64,000 nucleotides of DNA from CADEEN01 sp963738425. GTDB taxonomy: Bacteria; Pseudomonadota; Gammaproteobacteria; Burkholderiales; Burkholderiaceae_C. The notes beneath the pieces are model-generated. The model was not told where the DNA came from. It saw only the letters and a list, made by a program, of their open reading frames with translations, and ran no database searches. This document shows, in pieces, positions 1 through 13,067 of this stretch (position 1 is its first letter; each line of letters opens with the position of its first letter). The stretch is taken from NCBI GenBank assembly GCA_963738425.1, contig CAVTWT010000025.1, positions 1 through 64,000 of the forward strand, in the 5' to 3' direction. The position numbers and the translations under genes are program-made.

Positions 1-2
1 CA

Positions 3-212
3 GGCGGCCTGAGCTTCAACGGCAACATGCCGGGCTTCGCGCCGACGCTCGACGATGAAACGATCGCCGCAGTCGCCAGCCATGTGCTGGCGCTGCAGGG
101 CGGCGACAAGGTCACGGCCTACAGCGCCGACGACGTCAAGGCGGCGCGGCAACGCGCGGGCAGCCCGAGCCAGTCGCGCACGATGCGCAGCCAACTGCTG
201 GGCGGCAAATGA
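3..212 (+). CDS. c-type cytochrome, C-terminal part (cut by window edge)
   Basis: Only the last ~69 codons are present; the 5' end lies left of the window. The reading frame is open from base 3 and ends in TGA at 210-212. The tail (MPGF, then a helix ending in ASHVLALQGG) resembles the C-terminal helix of class I cytochrome c domains, where the Met in MPGF would be the axial heme ligand. The heme-attachment CxxCH is not in the window. The stop overlaps the ATG of the next cytochrome (ATGA), so the two are probably translationally coupled electron carriers, possibly serving a periplasmic dehydrogenase encoded further left (inference). Confidence 0.6.
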   Translation, partial: GGLSFNGNMPGFAPTLDDETIAAVASHVLALQGGDKVTAYSADDVKAARQRAGSPSQSRTMRSQLLGGK

Positions 213-701
213 ACAGAGCGCGCTCGTCGATGCTGGTGTTGGCGCTCGCGGCCGCCGGGCCGGCGAGCGCCGCAAGCACCATCATGGGCGAGCAGGTGAC
301 GGCGCGCTGGAACGCCGAGTCCAAGCCCATCACCAGCAGCGTGCGCAGCCTCTATGCCGTGCATTGCGCCGGCTGCCATGGCATCGACGGCGCCGGTGCG
401 CCGGCGGCCTACGTGCCCGACGTGCGGCGCCTGGGCGATTTCCTGCGCGTCGCCTGGCGGGCGCGCCTTCGTCATCAGCGTGCCGGGCGTGATGGGCTCG
501 GGCCTGAACGACCAGCAGGTGGCCGACGTTGCCAACTGGATGCTGGCGACGATCGCCAAGGACTCGGTGCCGCAAGGCCACGCGCCCTACGACGCGGCCG
601 AGGTGGCGCGCGCGCGCGCCGCGCCCTTGGTCGATGTCGCTGGCCGAACGCCAAGCGTCTGCAGGAGCAGGCGCGGCAACGATGGTCTGGTGATTCATTG
701 A
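209..701 (+). CDS. c-type cytochrome (frameshifted in this sequence)
   Basis: Starts at ATG 209, overlapping the previous stop. An N-terminal signal peptide is visible (basic start, hydrophobic stretch, PASA|A), so the protein is periplasmic. A single heme motif CAGCH lies about 50 residues in, followed by a G-rich segment typical of monoheme class I cytochromes. The frame changes near base 455-462. The continuation carries PGVMGSGL, which holds a candidate axial Met, and a C-terminal helix (VADVANWML). The last ~20 codons are less certain and may contain a second shift; the stop used is at 699-701. The role is inferred as an electron carrier paired with the upstream cytochrome. Confidence 0.6.
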
Positions 702-735
702 GCGATGCCCCGACGAGGGCGAGAAGGAGAAGACG

Positions 736-2110
736 ATGAGCAAGCACACGCAAGTCGCAACGGCACTCGCGCTGCTGTTGGGAGGGTTCGCAGCGCAACA
801 GGCCGTCATGGCGGCGACCGAAGCGCAAGCCGCTGCACTCGGCCAGGCGCTGACGCCGATCGGCGCCGAGCGCGGCGCCAACAAGGACGGCACGATCCCG
901 GCGTGGAGCGGCGGCGACTTGAAGGCGCCCGGCAACTGGAAGCCCGGCCAGGCGCGGCCCGATCCGTACGCGGCCGACAAGCCGCTGTTCACGATCGACG
1001 CGGCCAGCGCCGACAAGTACAAGGACCGCTTGAGCGAAGGCCAGCTGGCGCTGTTGAAGCAGTTGAAGGGCTACAAGATGGACGTCTACCCGACGCGCCG
1101 TTCTTGCGGCTACCCGCAGCAGGTCTACGACAACACGAAGAAGAACGCGACCACGGCCAAGCTCGGCGGCCAACGGCTTCGACCTCGGCAATGCGGTCAG
1201 CGGCGGCGTGCCGTTCCCGATTCCGGCCAACGGCGCCGAGGCGATGTGGAACTACAAGATGCGCTGGGTCGGCGAGGGCCGCATCGAGCGCTACTCGACC
1301 GTGTTTTCCTCTCCCGGCGACGGCAAGTTCGTGCCGCTGGTGCAGGACCAGTGGACCGCCACGCCGCTCGGCAACCTCGGCGGCAAGCCGAGCACCGACA
1401 ACGAAGGCCAGGAGTGGCTGGTGTTGAACGAGGTCGTGACACCGGCGGCGCGCACCGGCGAGATCATCCTCATCCACTACTACCAGGCCAAGGACAACGA
1501 CGCCTGGCTGTACTTCCCCGGCCAGCGCCGCGTGCGCCGCGCGCCGACCTTCGCCTACGACAACCCGGTGCCCGGCTACGAGAACCTGCTCGCGGTCGAT
1601 CAGTACCCGATGTTCGGCGGCCGCCTCGATCGCTACGACTGGAAGCTGGTCGGCAAGCAGGAACTGATCATTCCGTACAACACCTTCAAGTTCAACAACC
1701 AGGACCAGAAGCTGGCCGACGTCTTCGGCGCCGACTACCCGAAGCGCGAGCTGATCCGCTACGAGACGCACCGCGTCTGGAAGGTCGAGGCCACGGTCAA
1801 GGCCGGCCAGCGCCATCAGTTCCCGAAGCGCGTGCTCTACCTCGACGAAGACACCTGGGCCCTGGCCGCGGTCGACAACTTCGATGCGCAAGGCAAGGTC
1901 TGGCGCGTGCAGGAGAGCTACCCCTACGTGGCCTGGGAGCTGCCGGCCTGCGTCTACCAGGGCTACATCGTCTATGACCTGAACGTCGGCCGCTACATGG
2001 CCGACAACATGCCGCAGGAGGGCAAGGTCGATTGGCTGGCCGGCAAGGAAGGCCGCATCGACATGAAGCGCTTCAACCCCGACGAACTGCGCCGCGCGGG
2101 GAGTCGTTGA
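736..2110 (+). CDS. DUF1329 outer-membrane-associated protein (one frameshift)
   Basis: A purine-rich ribosome site (GAGAAGGAGAAG) precedes ATG 736. A signal peptide of ~26 residues (LLLGGFAAQQAVMA|A) is followed by the DUF1329 N-terminal pattern (LTPIGAERGANKDGTIPAW). Coding continues after a +1 shift near 1165-1172 with ANGFDLGNAVSGG, GRIERYSTVFSSPGDGKF and LYLDEDTWA to the stop at 2110, about 458 residues, normal for the family. DUF1329 proteins have a LolA/LolB-like fold and are routinely encoded next to DUF1302 porin-like proteins and RND/MMPL transporters, as here. The substrate is unknown; a hydrophobic molecule is an inference from context. Confidence 0.8.
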
Positions 2111-2195
2111 CCCCCCCGAAGCGCCTTCGGCGCCTCCCCCCGAGGGGGCACCGCCAGCGGCCCGGCAAAGCCGGTTCCGCGGCGGTCGCTTGCCA
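2111..2195 (+). repeat. GC-rich dispersed palindromic repeat, long form
   Basis: It starts directly after the DUF1329 stop. It has a C-run, a CGAAGCGCCTTCG-type hairpin, a second C-run/G-run hairpin (CCCCCC GA GGGGG) and a third hairpin around CCGGCAAAGCCGG. The same three-part element recurs at 20331-20406, 31712-31790 and, interrupted, at 50783-50955. It may act as a transcription attenuator or terminator between DUF1329 and DUF1302. Confidence 0.7.
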
Positions 2196-2248
2196 GGGTG
2201 GGCGCCCGCGCGACACGGCGTACTGACCTGGACTGGAGGAGAACCATC

Positions 2249-4029
2249 ATGACCACGAAGACCTTTGCTTTGACCCTCGTCGCCGGTGCCGCGATGCTCG
2301 CCCTGGCGGTGCCGGCCCACGCCGTGCGCACCACCACCGAAGGCGGCACCGAGATCGACTTCAGCTCGACGATCTCGCTCGGCGTGCAGGTGCGCCTGGG
2401 CAAACCGCTGCGCGACACCATCGGCAACGACAACGGCGGCAACGTGCCCGTCGGCGCGCGTCTGGGTGCGCAGATCAACGGCCCCGGCGGCGAACCCGCG
2501 GCCAACCCCGACTTCAACTTCCTGAACGGCGACGACGGCAACCTCAACTACAAGCGCGGCGACATCACCTCGCTGGCCTTGAAGGGCACGCACGAGTTCG
2601 GCTTGAAGACGACCGACGGCTGGCGCGCGCTGGCGCGCGGCACCTGGGTCGGCGACTTCAAGGCCGACGACACACGGCGCACGGAGTTGTCGTCCGAGGC
2701 CAAGAAGATCGCGGTCCACAACTTCACCATGCTCGACGCCTGGGTGTCGAAAGACTTCAAGGTCTTCGACAACCGCAACGCCACGCTGCGCGTCGGCAAC
2801 CAGGTGATGTCGTGGGGCGAGGACATCTTCATCATCGGCGGCATCAACTCGATCAACGCCTTCGATCTGCGCAAGCTGCACACGCCCGGCACGCTGGTCA
2901 AGGAGATCCTGCGTCCGGCGCCGATGGCTTCGCTGAACATGGGCCTGACCGACACGCTCTCCGCCGAGGCCTACTACCAGTGGCAGTGGAACGCCTTCCG
3001 CTTCGACCCGGTGGGCACCTTCTTCTCGGGCGCCGACGTGGTCGGCGCCGGGCAGCGCCCGGCCTACATCCCGAGTCGGTGCTCAGCGGCTTCGGCCTGT
3101 GCACGCCCCAGACACCTTGCGGCGACATCGGCGCCGGCATCCAGGAAGGCATCAACGTCGTGCCCTTCGAGGCCGACAGGAAGCCGCCCAAGGGCAAGCA
3201 GTTCGGCCTGTCGATGCGCTTCAAGCCCAAGGGCGCCGACACCGAGTACGCGGTGTACTACGAGCGCTACCACGACAAGCTGCCATTCACGACGCTGTTC
3301 ACCGACCCGGCGCTGTCCACGCGCAACGTCGCCAACATCGGCTACTACAACGAGTACGGCAAGGACAAGAACCTGTTCGGCGCCTCGTTCAACACCAAGG
3401 TCGGCCCGGTGGCGGTGGGCGGCGAGATCTCCTACCGTCCGCGCGACTCGGTGGCGATCGACGGCAGCGTGCCGTTCGCCGGCCAGTACAGCATCTTCGA
3501 GCCGACGCGCGCCGACGCCAACGGCCGCATCACGGTGCGTGGCTACAAGGAGGAGAAGAAGTTCCAGGCCCACCTGACCGGCCTGTACTTCACCGAAGTC
3601 AACTCGCCGATGGGCCAGCTCGTCAAGGCGCTCGGCGCGGCCGAAGGCACGCTGCTGGCCGAGGTGGCGGTGACGCACTACCCGGATCTGCAGATCGGCA
3701 CGGTGCCCTACCTGATCTTCCCGTCGTACGCGAACCCGACCAAGACCTCGTGGGGCTATGCCTTCGAATTCGACCTGTCGTACCCGCGCGTCTGGGGCAG
3801 CGACTGGAACCTGACGCAGGTCACCGTGTTCACGCACGACGTGGGCGGCATCTCGCCGAACACGCTGCCCTTCGTCAAGGGCCGCAAGTCGCTGTTCCTC
3901 GGCCTGAACTTCGACAACAGCTCGGTGTGGAAGGCGCAGTTCGGCTACGCAGCGTTCTTCGGTGGCGGCTTGAACAACATCATCCGCGACCGCGACAACT
4001 TCTCGGCCAGCCTGTCGTACTCGTTCTAG
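2249..4029 (+). CDS. DUF1302 outer-membrane beta-barrel protein (one frameshift)
   Basis: Start chosen at ATG 2249, preceded by GGAGGAG; a signal peptide ending AHA|V follows. The body is rich in alternating beta strands and aromatic residues and ends in a strand closing on Phe (SLSYSF), the usual outer-membrane barrel signature. DUF1302 landmarks include VMSWGEDIFIIGGINSINAFD and PMASLNMGLTD. A single C appears to be missing in a C-run near 3073 (IPESV expected), after which the frame changes and runs to 4029. Total length ~593 residues. It lies between the DUF1329 and RND genes, its usual partners. Probably an outer-membrane channel for a hydrophobic substrate (inference). Confidence 0.8.
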
Positions 4030-4036
4030 AGAACCG

Positions 4037-6401
4037 ATGCTCGCTCGTTTCGTGCTCGCGTGCGAGCGGCTGATCTTCGGCCACCGCAAGCGCGTGCTGG
4101 CGCTGCTGGCGCTCATCACCGTCGTCGCGGCGTTTTTCGCGTCGCGGCTGCACATGAGCGCCGGCTTCGGCAAGCAACTGCCGCTCGGCCACGAGTACAC
4201 CGAGACCTTCGTCAAATACAAGGACGTGCTGTTCGGCGCCAACCGGCTGATCGTCGTCGTGCATGCGAAGCAGGGCGACATCTGGAAGCCCGAGACGCTG
4301 AAGAAGTTGAACGACGTGACGCAGGCGCTGCTCTACCTGCCCGGCGTCGATCGGCGCTCGGTGAGTTCGCTGTGGACGCCGAACACGCGCGTGATGCAGG
4401 TCACCGAAGAGGGCTACGAAGCGCGCGACGTGATCGGCGGCGACATCACGCCGGAAAAGCTCGACGCTGCGACGGTGGCCAAGATCCGCGACAACGTCGT
4501 CCAGGGCGGCTATGTCGGCTCGCTGGTGGCCAGCGACTCGTCCGGTGCGATGGTCACCGCCGACCTGCTCGACGCCGACCCGCGCACGAAGGAGGCCACC
4601 GACTACATCGCGCTCGGGCCGCAGATCGAAGCAGCGCTGCGCACCAAGTTCGAAGACGCCGGCCACGAGATCCGCATCATCGGCTTCGCCAAGCAGATCA
4701 GCGACATCGCCGAGGGCGCGCAAGGCGTCGTCGTCTTCTTCGCGCTGGCCTTCGTGCTGACGGCGCTGGCGGTGTGGTGGTACTGCCGCTCCTGGGCCTT
4801 CACCGCGGCGGCGCTGGTGTGTTCGCTGGTCTCGCTGGTCTGGCAGTTCGCATCGCTGCAACTGCTCGGCTATGGGCTCGATCCGCTGGCGGTGCTGGTG
4901 CCGTTCCTGGTCTTCGCCATCGGCGTTTCGCACGGCGTGCAGCAGATCAACACCATCGTGCGCGAGATCGGCGCCGGCAAGACGCCCGATCGACGCCGCG
5001 CGCTACAGCTTCGGCGCGCTGCTGGTGCCGGGCACGATGGCGCTGGTCACGGCCTTCGTCGGCTTCGCGACGCTGCTGCTGATCCCGATCCCGATGATCC
5101 GCGAGCTGGCGATCACGGCCTCGCTCGGCGTGGCCTACAAGATCGTCACCAACCTGATCATGCTGCCGGTGGTGGCCTCGTACGTGCGGCCTGCCCGAGG
5201 TACGCGCGCGCGCATGCAGCACATCCGCGAGAAGCGCTCGCTGGCGGTGGTGGCGCTGGCGCGCCTGGCCGAGCCGAAGCCGGCGCGCCTGGTCGTCATC
5301 GCCAGCGCGATCCTCTTCGGCCTGGCGCTGTGGGGCAGCCGCGACCGCCATATCGGCTACGTGCAGCCCGGCGCGCCCGAGCTGCGCGACAGCGCGCGCT
5401 ACAACCGCGACGCTGTCGGCCATCGCCGAGAAGTTTTCGGTCGGCCTCGATGTGCTGACGGTGGTCCACGAGACCACGCCCGACAGTTGCTACGACCGCA
5501 CGAAGATGAGCTTCATCGACGACCTGGCGTGGGAGCTGTCGAACACCGAGGGCGTGATCGGCACGGCGTCGCTGCCGGCGCTGGTCAAGCTCGGCGCGGC
5601 CGGCTTCAACGAAGGCAACCCGAAGTGGGGCGACATGCCGCGCGACAAGCGCTCGATGGCCAGCTTCATCGGCCTGGTCGGCGAAGGCTCGGGCCTCTAC
5701 GACCCGCGCTGCACGGTGCTGCCGATCAACGTCTATCTCACCGACCACAAGGCCGACACCATCAAGCGCGCGGTCGCGGTGGTCAAGGCGTTCCGCGCCG
5801 AGCAACCAGCTCGAAGGCGTGACGGTGCGCCTGGCCAGCGGCAACGCCGGCGTGCAGGCCGCCACCAACGAGGTGCTCGAAGCCACCGAGCTGCCGATGA
5901 TGCTGTACGTCTACGCGACGATCGTCGTGCTCGTCTTCCTGACCTACCGCGACTGGCGCGCCGTCGATCGCCTGCTGCCTGCCGCTGACGCTGGCCACCT
6001 TCATCGGCTACTGGTTCATGAAGGTGCAGGACATCGGCCTGACCGTGGCCACGCTGCCGGTGATGGTGCTGGCCGTCGGCATCGGCGTCGACTACGCGTT
6101 CTACATCTACAACCGGCTGCAGCTCTATCTCGCCGACGGCATGGACATCGTCTCGGCGTTCCGCCGCGCGCTGTCGGAGACCGGCATCGCCACCGTGTTC
6201 ACGGCGATCACGCTGTCCGTCGGCGTCGCCACCTGGGTCTTCTCGCCGCTGAAGTTCCAGGCCGACATGGGCCTGCTGCTGGCCTTCATGTTCATGCTCA
6301 ACATGCTGATGGCGATCACCGTGTTGCCGGCTTTGGCGGTGACGCTGGACACGTTGATGCCGCGCCGCAAGCCTGTGCATCGACCGTTCATGGCGCATTG
6401 A
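4037..6401 (+). CDS. RND/MMPL-family transporter (four frameshifts)
   Basis: Starts 7 bp after the DUF1302 stop at ATG 4037. The first transmembrane helix is at residues ~18-38, followed by a periplasmic domain, a block of helices (VVVFFALAFVLTALAVWWY, LAVLVPFLVFAIGVSHGV), a second periplasmic domain and a second helix block (VMVLAVGIGVDYAFYIYN, MGLLLAFMFMLNMLMAITVL). This 1+5+1+5 layout of about 787 residues is that of the MMPL/patched branch of RND pumps. Shifts occur near 4987, 5411, 5803 and 5966. Each looks like one inserted base, because removing it restores the expected residues. Proton-driven movement of lipids or hydrophobic compounds is the family role; the substrate is unknown. Confidence 0.8.
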
Positions 6402-6809
6402 ATGATGAATACTTCTTGTGCCAACGTTGTGCGAGCAAGTCGCTGGGCGGGGCGCAGGCGGGGCTCAAAAGGCTTGCCCTTCGCTGCGCTACGGGTTCCC
6501 TGCGGTACTCGGTTCGAGGTCGCACCGTGCAACTCACTGCGCTCGCTTTGCTCGCTGCGTTCAAACAGGCACGGTGAGTCAGATCACGAAGCGCGTGAGT
6601 ACACGCGCCGACCTCGAACCTGCGTTCCTCGGCAGCGCCTATTCGCCCTGCCCCCCGCCCGGCGACTTGCGGCGCGGTCTTCGGTATTCGACGGCTCGAA
6701 CACCAACACCGTCTCCAGGCCCGAGGGCGGTGCGGCGACGGCGCGATTTCTGGTACTCCAGCATGAGCGACGGCGCCGCATCGTTCTCGGGCCATGCGAG
6801 GTGCTGCGC
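6402..6809. other. 408-bp gap with no recognisable gene
   Basis: No ORF here resembles a protein I know, and all frames look like shadow reading. The sequence has short local palindromes of GC-rich type (TTCGCTGCGCTACGG and CTGCGCTCGCTTTGCTCGCTGCG). Its right half reads openly on the - strand but without a recognisable product. It separates the RND gene from the YCF48-like gene, which are normally adjacent in this cluster type, so it may be inserted repeat material. Confidence 0.4.
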
Positions 6810-7781
6810 ATGAATCGCCGACAATTCCGCCTGCGCTGCTGCATGGCAGCCCCTCAGCGCACGCTGCCGCCTACAACGCCGATGGCCCGGCGAAGGTTCG
6901 CGCCGGTGCGCTCAAGGCCGCGCTGCTCGATCTGGTCGTCGCCGGCAAACGCCTGGTGGCGGTCGGCGAGCGCGGCCATGTGCTGTTGTCGGACGACGAG
7001 GGCAAGACCTGGCGCCAGGCCAAGGCCGTGCCGACGCGCACGACGCTGACCTGCGTGCATGCCACCGATGCCAACACGCTGTGGGCCGCAGGGCACGGCG
7101 GCATGATCCTGCGCTCGGCCGATGGCGGCGAGAACGTGGGCCATCGTCACCGGCAGCGCCGACGGGCCCGACGTGTTGCTGTGCATTCGCGTCGATGCCG
7201 ATGGCCGCGGCCTGGCGATGGGCGGCTTCGGCATCGCGTTGGCCACGGCCGATGGCGGGCAAGAGCTGGAAGCCGCTGTCGCTGCTGCCGGGCGAGGCCG
7301 GCGAAAAACATCTGAACCGTCTGTTCGTGTCGCCGGCGGGCACCTGGTTGATTGCCGGCGAAGGCGGGCAGGTGCTGCGCAGCACCGATCGCGGCGATCC
7401 GGCGGCATGAAGTGGGCGGCGGTAAAGACACCCTACAACGGCTCGCTGTGGACCGGCCTGGCCTTGCCCAGCGGCGCGCTGCTGGCCTGCGGCATGCGCG
7501 GCAATGTCGTGCGCAGCACCGATGACGGCTTGACCTGGAAGCACTTGCCGATCGCCGACGCCGGCTCGCTGACCGGCGCGGCCCGCTGGCCGACGGCCGG
7601 CCGGTGCTGGTCGGTGTGGACGGCACCTTCGTCGTCGGCGATGCGGCGGGCGAGACTTTCCGCTTGCGCCGCCTCGACGACCGTGCCACGCTCACCGCGC
7701 CGTGGCCCTGCCGGGCGGCGTGGCTCGTGGCGGCCAGCGCCGCCGGGCCACGCCAAGCTCGAGGCCCCGGGCAAAGGCTGA
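6810..7781 (+). CDS. YCF48-like beta-propeller protein (many frameshifts)
   Basis: Probable start ATG 6810 with a basic, Cys-containing leader, then AHAAA as a likely signal-peptide end. The conserved YCF48/BNR-type repeats are readable in successive frames: VAVGERGHVLLSDDEGKTW, LWAAGHGGMILRSADGGE, LIAGEGGQVLRSTDRGD and LACGMRGNVVRSTDDGLTW. Shifts lie near 6850, 7132, 7256, 7395, 7600 and 7690, so the exact product cannot be written out. YCF48-like secreted propellers are commonly found beside DUF1329/DUF1302/RND genes, where they probably assist assembly or bind the exported substrate (inference). Confidence 0.65.
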
Positions 7782-7795
7782 ACGTGCGCGATGAC

Positions 7796-9464
7796 ATGCC
7801 GCTGCCTTCATTGCCGCTCGCGATTTCCTGCTGCGCCACCGCACCGACCAGGCCGCGGCGGTGCAGGGCTTTCGCTGGCCAGAACTCGGCGAGTTCAACT
7901 GGGCGCTGGATCACTTCGACCCGATGGCGCTGGGCAACGAGGCGCCGGGTTTGTGGATCGTCGCCGAAGGCGGCGGCGAGCAGCGTTTCTCGTTCGACGC
8001 CTTGCGCCGCCAATCCAACGCCGTGGCCAACCACCTGCGCGGCCTGGGCGTGCGGCGCGGCCATGTCGTGCTGCTGATGATGGGCAACGAGCCGGCGCTG
8101 TGGCTGTCGATGCTGGCCTGCATGAAGCTCGGCGCTGTCGTCGTGCCCGCGACCACGCTGCTGGCCAAGGCCGACCTGCAGGACCGCTTCGAGCGCGGCG
8201 GCGTGCGCCATGTCATCGTCGATGGCACGCTGACGGCGCGCTTCGATGAGCTGCCCGGCGACTACACGCGCATCGCCACCGGCGCGGCCGTGCCCGGCTG
8301 GTTGCGCTTCGACGATGCGCTGGCCGCCAGCGAGACCTTCAGCGCCGACGGTCCGACGCAGGCCACCGACCCGCTGCTGCTGTACTTCACCTCCGGCACC
8401 ACCGCCAAGCCCAAGCTCGTGCTGCACACGCACCAGAGCTATCCGGTGGGCCACCTGTCGACGATGTACTGGCTCGGCCTGCAGCCGGGCGATGTGCACC
8501 TGAACATCTCGTCGCCGGGCTGGGCCAAGCATGCGTGGAGCTGCTTCTTTGCGCCGTGGAACGCGCAGGCCTGCGTCTTCATCTTCAACCAGCCGCGCTT
8601 CAACGCCGCGACGCTGATCGACGCGCTGGCCACGCACCCGGTCACCTCGCTGTGCGCGCCGCCGACGGTGTGGCGCATGCTGATCCAGCAAGACCTCGCC
8701 GCCGCACGGCCGCGGCTGTCGCTGCGCGAGCTGATCGGTGCCGGCGAGCCGCTGAACCCCGAGGTCATCGAGCAGGTGCGCACCGGCTGGGGCCTGACGA
8801 TCCGCGACGGCTACGGCCAGACCGAGACCACGGCGCAGGTCGGCAATGCGCCGGGCCAGCCCGTGGTGCCGGGCTCGATGGGCCGGCCGCTGCCCGGCTA
8901 CACGATCGAGCTGCTCGACGCCGACGGCCGGCCGGCCGAAGAAGGCGAGTTGTCCATTCGCCTCGACCCGCGCCCCATCGGCCTGATGCCCGGCTACCAC
9001 GGCGACGCCGCGCGCACCGCCGACGTGATGCAGGGCGGCTACTACCGCACCGGCGACGTCGCCCGCCGCGACGCCGACGGCAGCATCACCTACGTCGGCC
9101 GCGCCGACGATGTCTTCAAGGCCAGCGACTACCGCATCAGCCCGTTCGAGTTGGAGAGCGTGCTGATCGAGCACCCGGCCGTGGCCGAGGCGCGGTGGTG
9201 CCGAGCCCCGATGCGCTGCGCCTGGCGGTGCCCAAAGCCTTCGTCGCCTTGCGCGCCGGCCACGCGGCGGACGCGGCGACCGCGCAGTCGATCTTCGCTT
9301 TTCTACGCGAGCGCCTGGCGCCGTACAAGCGCATCCGCCGGCTCGAGTTTGCCGAGCTGCCGAAGACCATCTCGGGCAAGATCCGCCGCGTCGAGCTGCG
9401 TCAGCAGGAGGCCGCGGCGCGGGCCGCCGGGCGGATCAGTGCGCAAGAATTCGTCGATTCATAG
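7796..9464 (+). CDS. acyl-CoA synthetase, AMP-binding family (frameshifted near both ends)
   Basis: ANL-superfamily ligase of about 555 residues that activates a carboxylic acid via an acyl-adenylate. Visible motifs are the P-loop-like YFTSGTTAKPK, GYGQTE(T), the hinge region YRTGDVARRDADG and the catalytic C-terminal Lys in KTISGKIRRVE. The N-terminal AARDFLLRHRTD continues into FRWPELGEFNWALDHFD, typical of the medium-chain/acetyl-CoA-synthetase-like branch. No ATG lies in frame before 7861, so a shift just after ATG 7796 is likely. A second shift near 9193 removes one base (EAAVVPSPDA expected). Substrate unknown. Confidence 0.75.
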
Positions 9465-9473
9465 GAGCGTTGC

Positions 9474-10441
9474 ATGGCCACGGTGGTGACGCACGAATCG
9501 CAGGATGTCGATGACCAGGCCAAGGGGCTGGACGGCTGGGAGCAGAGTTACGAGCAGCTCGGCTGTGGACGCTTCCACGGCTCGACCTGGCAGTTGCTGA
9601 TGCACGATGGTGTGCTGCTGCGCGAGACCAGCAACCGCCAGCATCGTCAGCTCGTGGTGCCTCCGCACAACCACCTGGTGCTGGCGTTGCCGCTGGCGGT
9701 GCAAGAGGGTTCGGTGTTCGCGGGTCACCCGCTCGGGCGTGAGACCCTGATGCTGCTGGACAGCCGCGCCGAGCACGACGTGGTGTCGGCCGGCGAGATC
9801 GACCTGATCGGCGTGTCGGTCGATCGCCGCCTGCTCGAATCGCAGCTCGCCCCGTCCAAGATGGAGTGGCTCGAGCGCAAGGCGGCCGAGCGCAATGTCG
9901 AGTTGCCACCGGAAACCGCCGCGGCGATCCGGCACATGCTGCTGGCGGTGCGCGCCAGCGCCGACAGCGGCCTCGAAGTGCCTGGCCGGCACCGAGCAGG
10001 AGCAGAGTCTGCTGTCGTCGACCGTGACCCATGCCGTGATGCTGGCGATGGCGGCCGAGCGCAGCGGTCGGCGCCTCAACCATCCCGCGCCGCGCCGAGA
10101 CGCGGCTGAAGGTCGTCAAGCGCGCGGTCGAATTCATGCGCGAGCACCTCGAGGCCGACATCGGCGTGCCGGAGATCTGCGGCGCGGCGTTCGCCAGCCG
10201 GCGCACGCTGCAGTACTGCTTCGAGGAGTTTCTGCACACCACGCCGCAGGCCTATCTGCGCGCGTTGCGCCTGAACGAAGCGCGGCGGACACTGAAGGCG
10301 CGCAGCCAGCCGCCGATCACCGAGCTGGCGAACACACTCGGCTTTTCGAGCGCCAGCCACTTCACGCGGCACTACAAGCTGATGTTCGACGAACTGCCGT
10401 CGGAGACCTTGAAGCTGCATTGCTACGGCCCGAGGATGTAG
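9474..10441 (+). CDS. AraC-family transcriptional regulator (two frameshifts)
   Basis: Begins at ATG 9474, nine bases after the ligase stop. The N-terminal ~170 residues form a cupin-like sensing region (PPHNHLVLALPL). The C-terminal ~110 residues contain the two AraC helix-turn-helix units: VPEICGAAFASRRTLQYCFEE and ITELANTLGFSSASHFTRHYK. Shifts lie near 9977 and 10090. It sits between two acyl-CoA synthetase genes and probably controls this cluster in response to the substrate or its CoA thioester (inference). The tag stop at 10439-10441 is two bases from the next ATG. Confidence 0.75.
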
Positions 10442-10443
10442 CC

Positions 10444-12137
<1,694 letters not shown>

Positions 12138-12527
12138 TGCGCCTGTGCATCGGATTTCGTGAAGACCTCATCGGGACCTACTGTCGAACGAATGCGGCTG
12201 CTGGTGTGGTGCGCTGCGGTCGTCAGGTGTGGCGACGAAGCGAGCGTTGGACTCCGGCGCGCGAAGGTTTGCTGTGGTCACGTCGCGATCATTCAGGCAA
12301 GCGTCCTTGACGCGTGCAATCGACCCAAAGTTGCCGGTCATCACTGCGAATCCAGCGCTCGAGAGCCGTCACTGGACTCCCACCCCCTCGATCACCGCCA
12401 CCTCGCCGATGGCCGCGGTGGTCTTCCGGCCCATTCGCCTCGCCGCGACGGTTCGGGCATTTGTCGACATCGACAGAGGCGCGTTTCAGACGGTATGCGC
12501 CGACCTAGTGAGGATGAACAGTCGCAC
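12138..12527. other. 390-bp gap between convergent units
   Basis: It lies between the 3' end of the ligase gene and the 3' end of the - strand accessory operon. Overlapping frames are open but none resembles a protein family, and I see no clear rho-independent terminator. It marks the boundary where composition changes to the more A/T-containing island. Confidence 0.4.
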
Positions 12528-13067
12528 TCAGGGCGACGCCAGCCTCACCAACGAGGATTCGGGAAGAGCGTACCTCCCCTTGACGACCAATTCGCCGGTG
12601 CCGAGTAGCTTGCACAAGCTGGTCACGCTGATGTCGATGGAGCCCGTGAACACAAGTTTCTGCTCGATATCGACCGACGCCATGGTGTAGGTATGGCTAC
12701 CGATCTTGAGTTCGGACCGCATTGCGCTCAGCATGAAATCGAAGGTATCGGAGATGATCTGCCGAATCAGGTTCATCAGGCGATCGCGAAACTCCTGGGC
12801 CCGTTTTCCGAACGCCTTGGCGACTTCATCGACGCGCGCGGAAAAATCGCGAGCCGCTCCCTGAATTGCATCCCAACCATCACGCACGGCCTGGGCGGCG
12901 AGGTCCTTCAGTTCCTGGACCTTCTCGGAGATGGCGGCCTCGAACGCGTCGAGCGCACCGGATTTCAGGCCGCTTCCGATATTTTCAGCCGGACTCTTTT
13001 GCGCTTCGAAGCGCGCAAAGACGGTTTCGACGAGATCACCTGTGGTTGCTAGCAAGACTTGGTTCAC
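12528..13067 (-). CDS. 179-aa helical protein of the gluzincin operon, function unknown
   Basis: Starts at GTG 13067, whose GTGA overlaps the stop of the upstream 921-aa gene; AGGA lies seven bases before it. Residues ~20-105 are predicted by eye as long amphipathic helices rich in Ala, Glu, Lys and Arg (FEAAISEKVQELKDLAAQAV, FGKRAQEFRDRLMNLIRQII). The last ~60 residues look like beta strands (HTYTMASVDIEQKLVFTGS, LLGTGELVVKGRYAL). No signal peptide or membrane segment was seen. I recognise no family. The overlap means it is made with the putative metallopeptidase, so it could be its partner, substrate, inhibitor or immunity factor (inference). It is intact, unlike most genes to its left. Confidence 0.75.
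   Translation of the reverse strand: MNQVLLATTGDLVETVFARFEAQKSPAENIGSGLKSGALDAFEAAISEKVQELKDLAAQAVRDGWDAIQGAARDFSARVDEVAKAFGKRAQEFRDRLMNLIRQIISDTFDFMLSAMRSELKIGSHTYTMASVDIEQKLVFTGSIDISVTSLCKLLGTGELVVKGRYALPESSLVRLASP

Noticed and set aside
989..2881. A 630-codon - strand frame over the DUF1329/DUF1302 genes
   Set aside because: Val/Ala/Arg-rich antisense shadow of two well-recognised + strand genes.
12370..12490. Short - strand frame after the 179-aa gene with a possible PAAR-like feel
   Set aside because: Fewer than 40 codons, preceded by an in-frame stop, and the resemblance is too vague.
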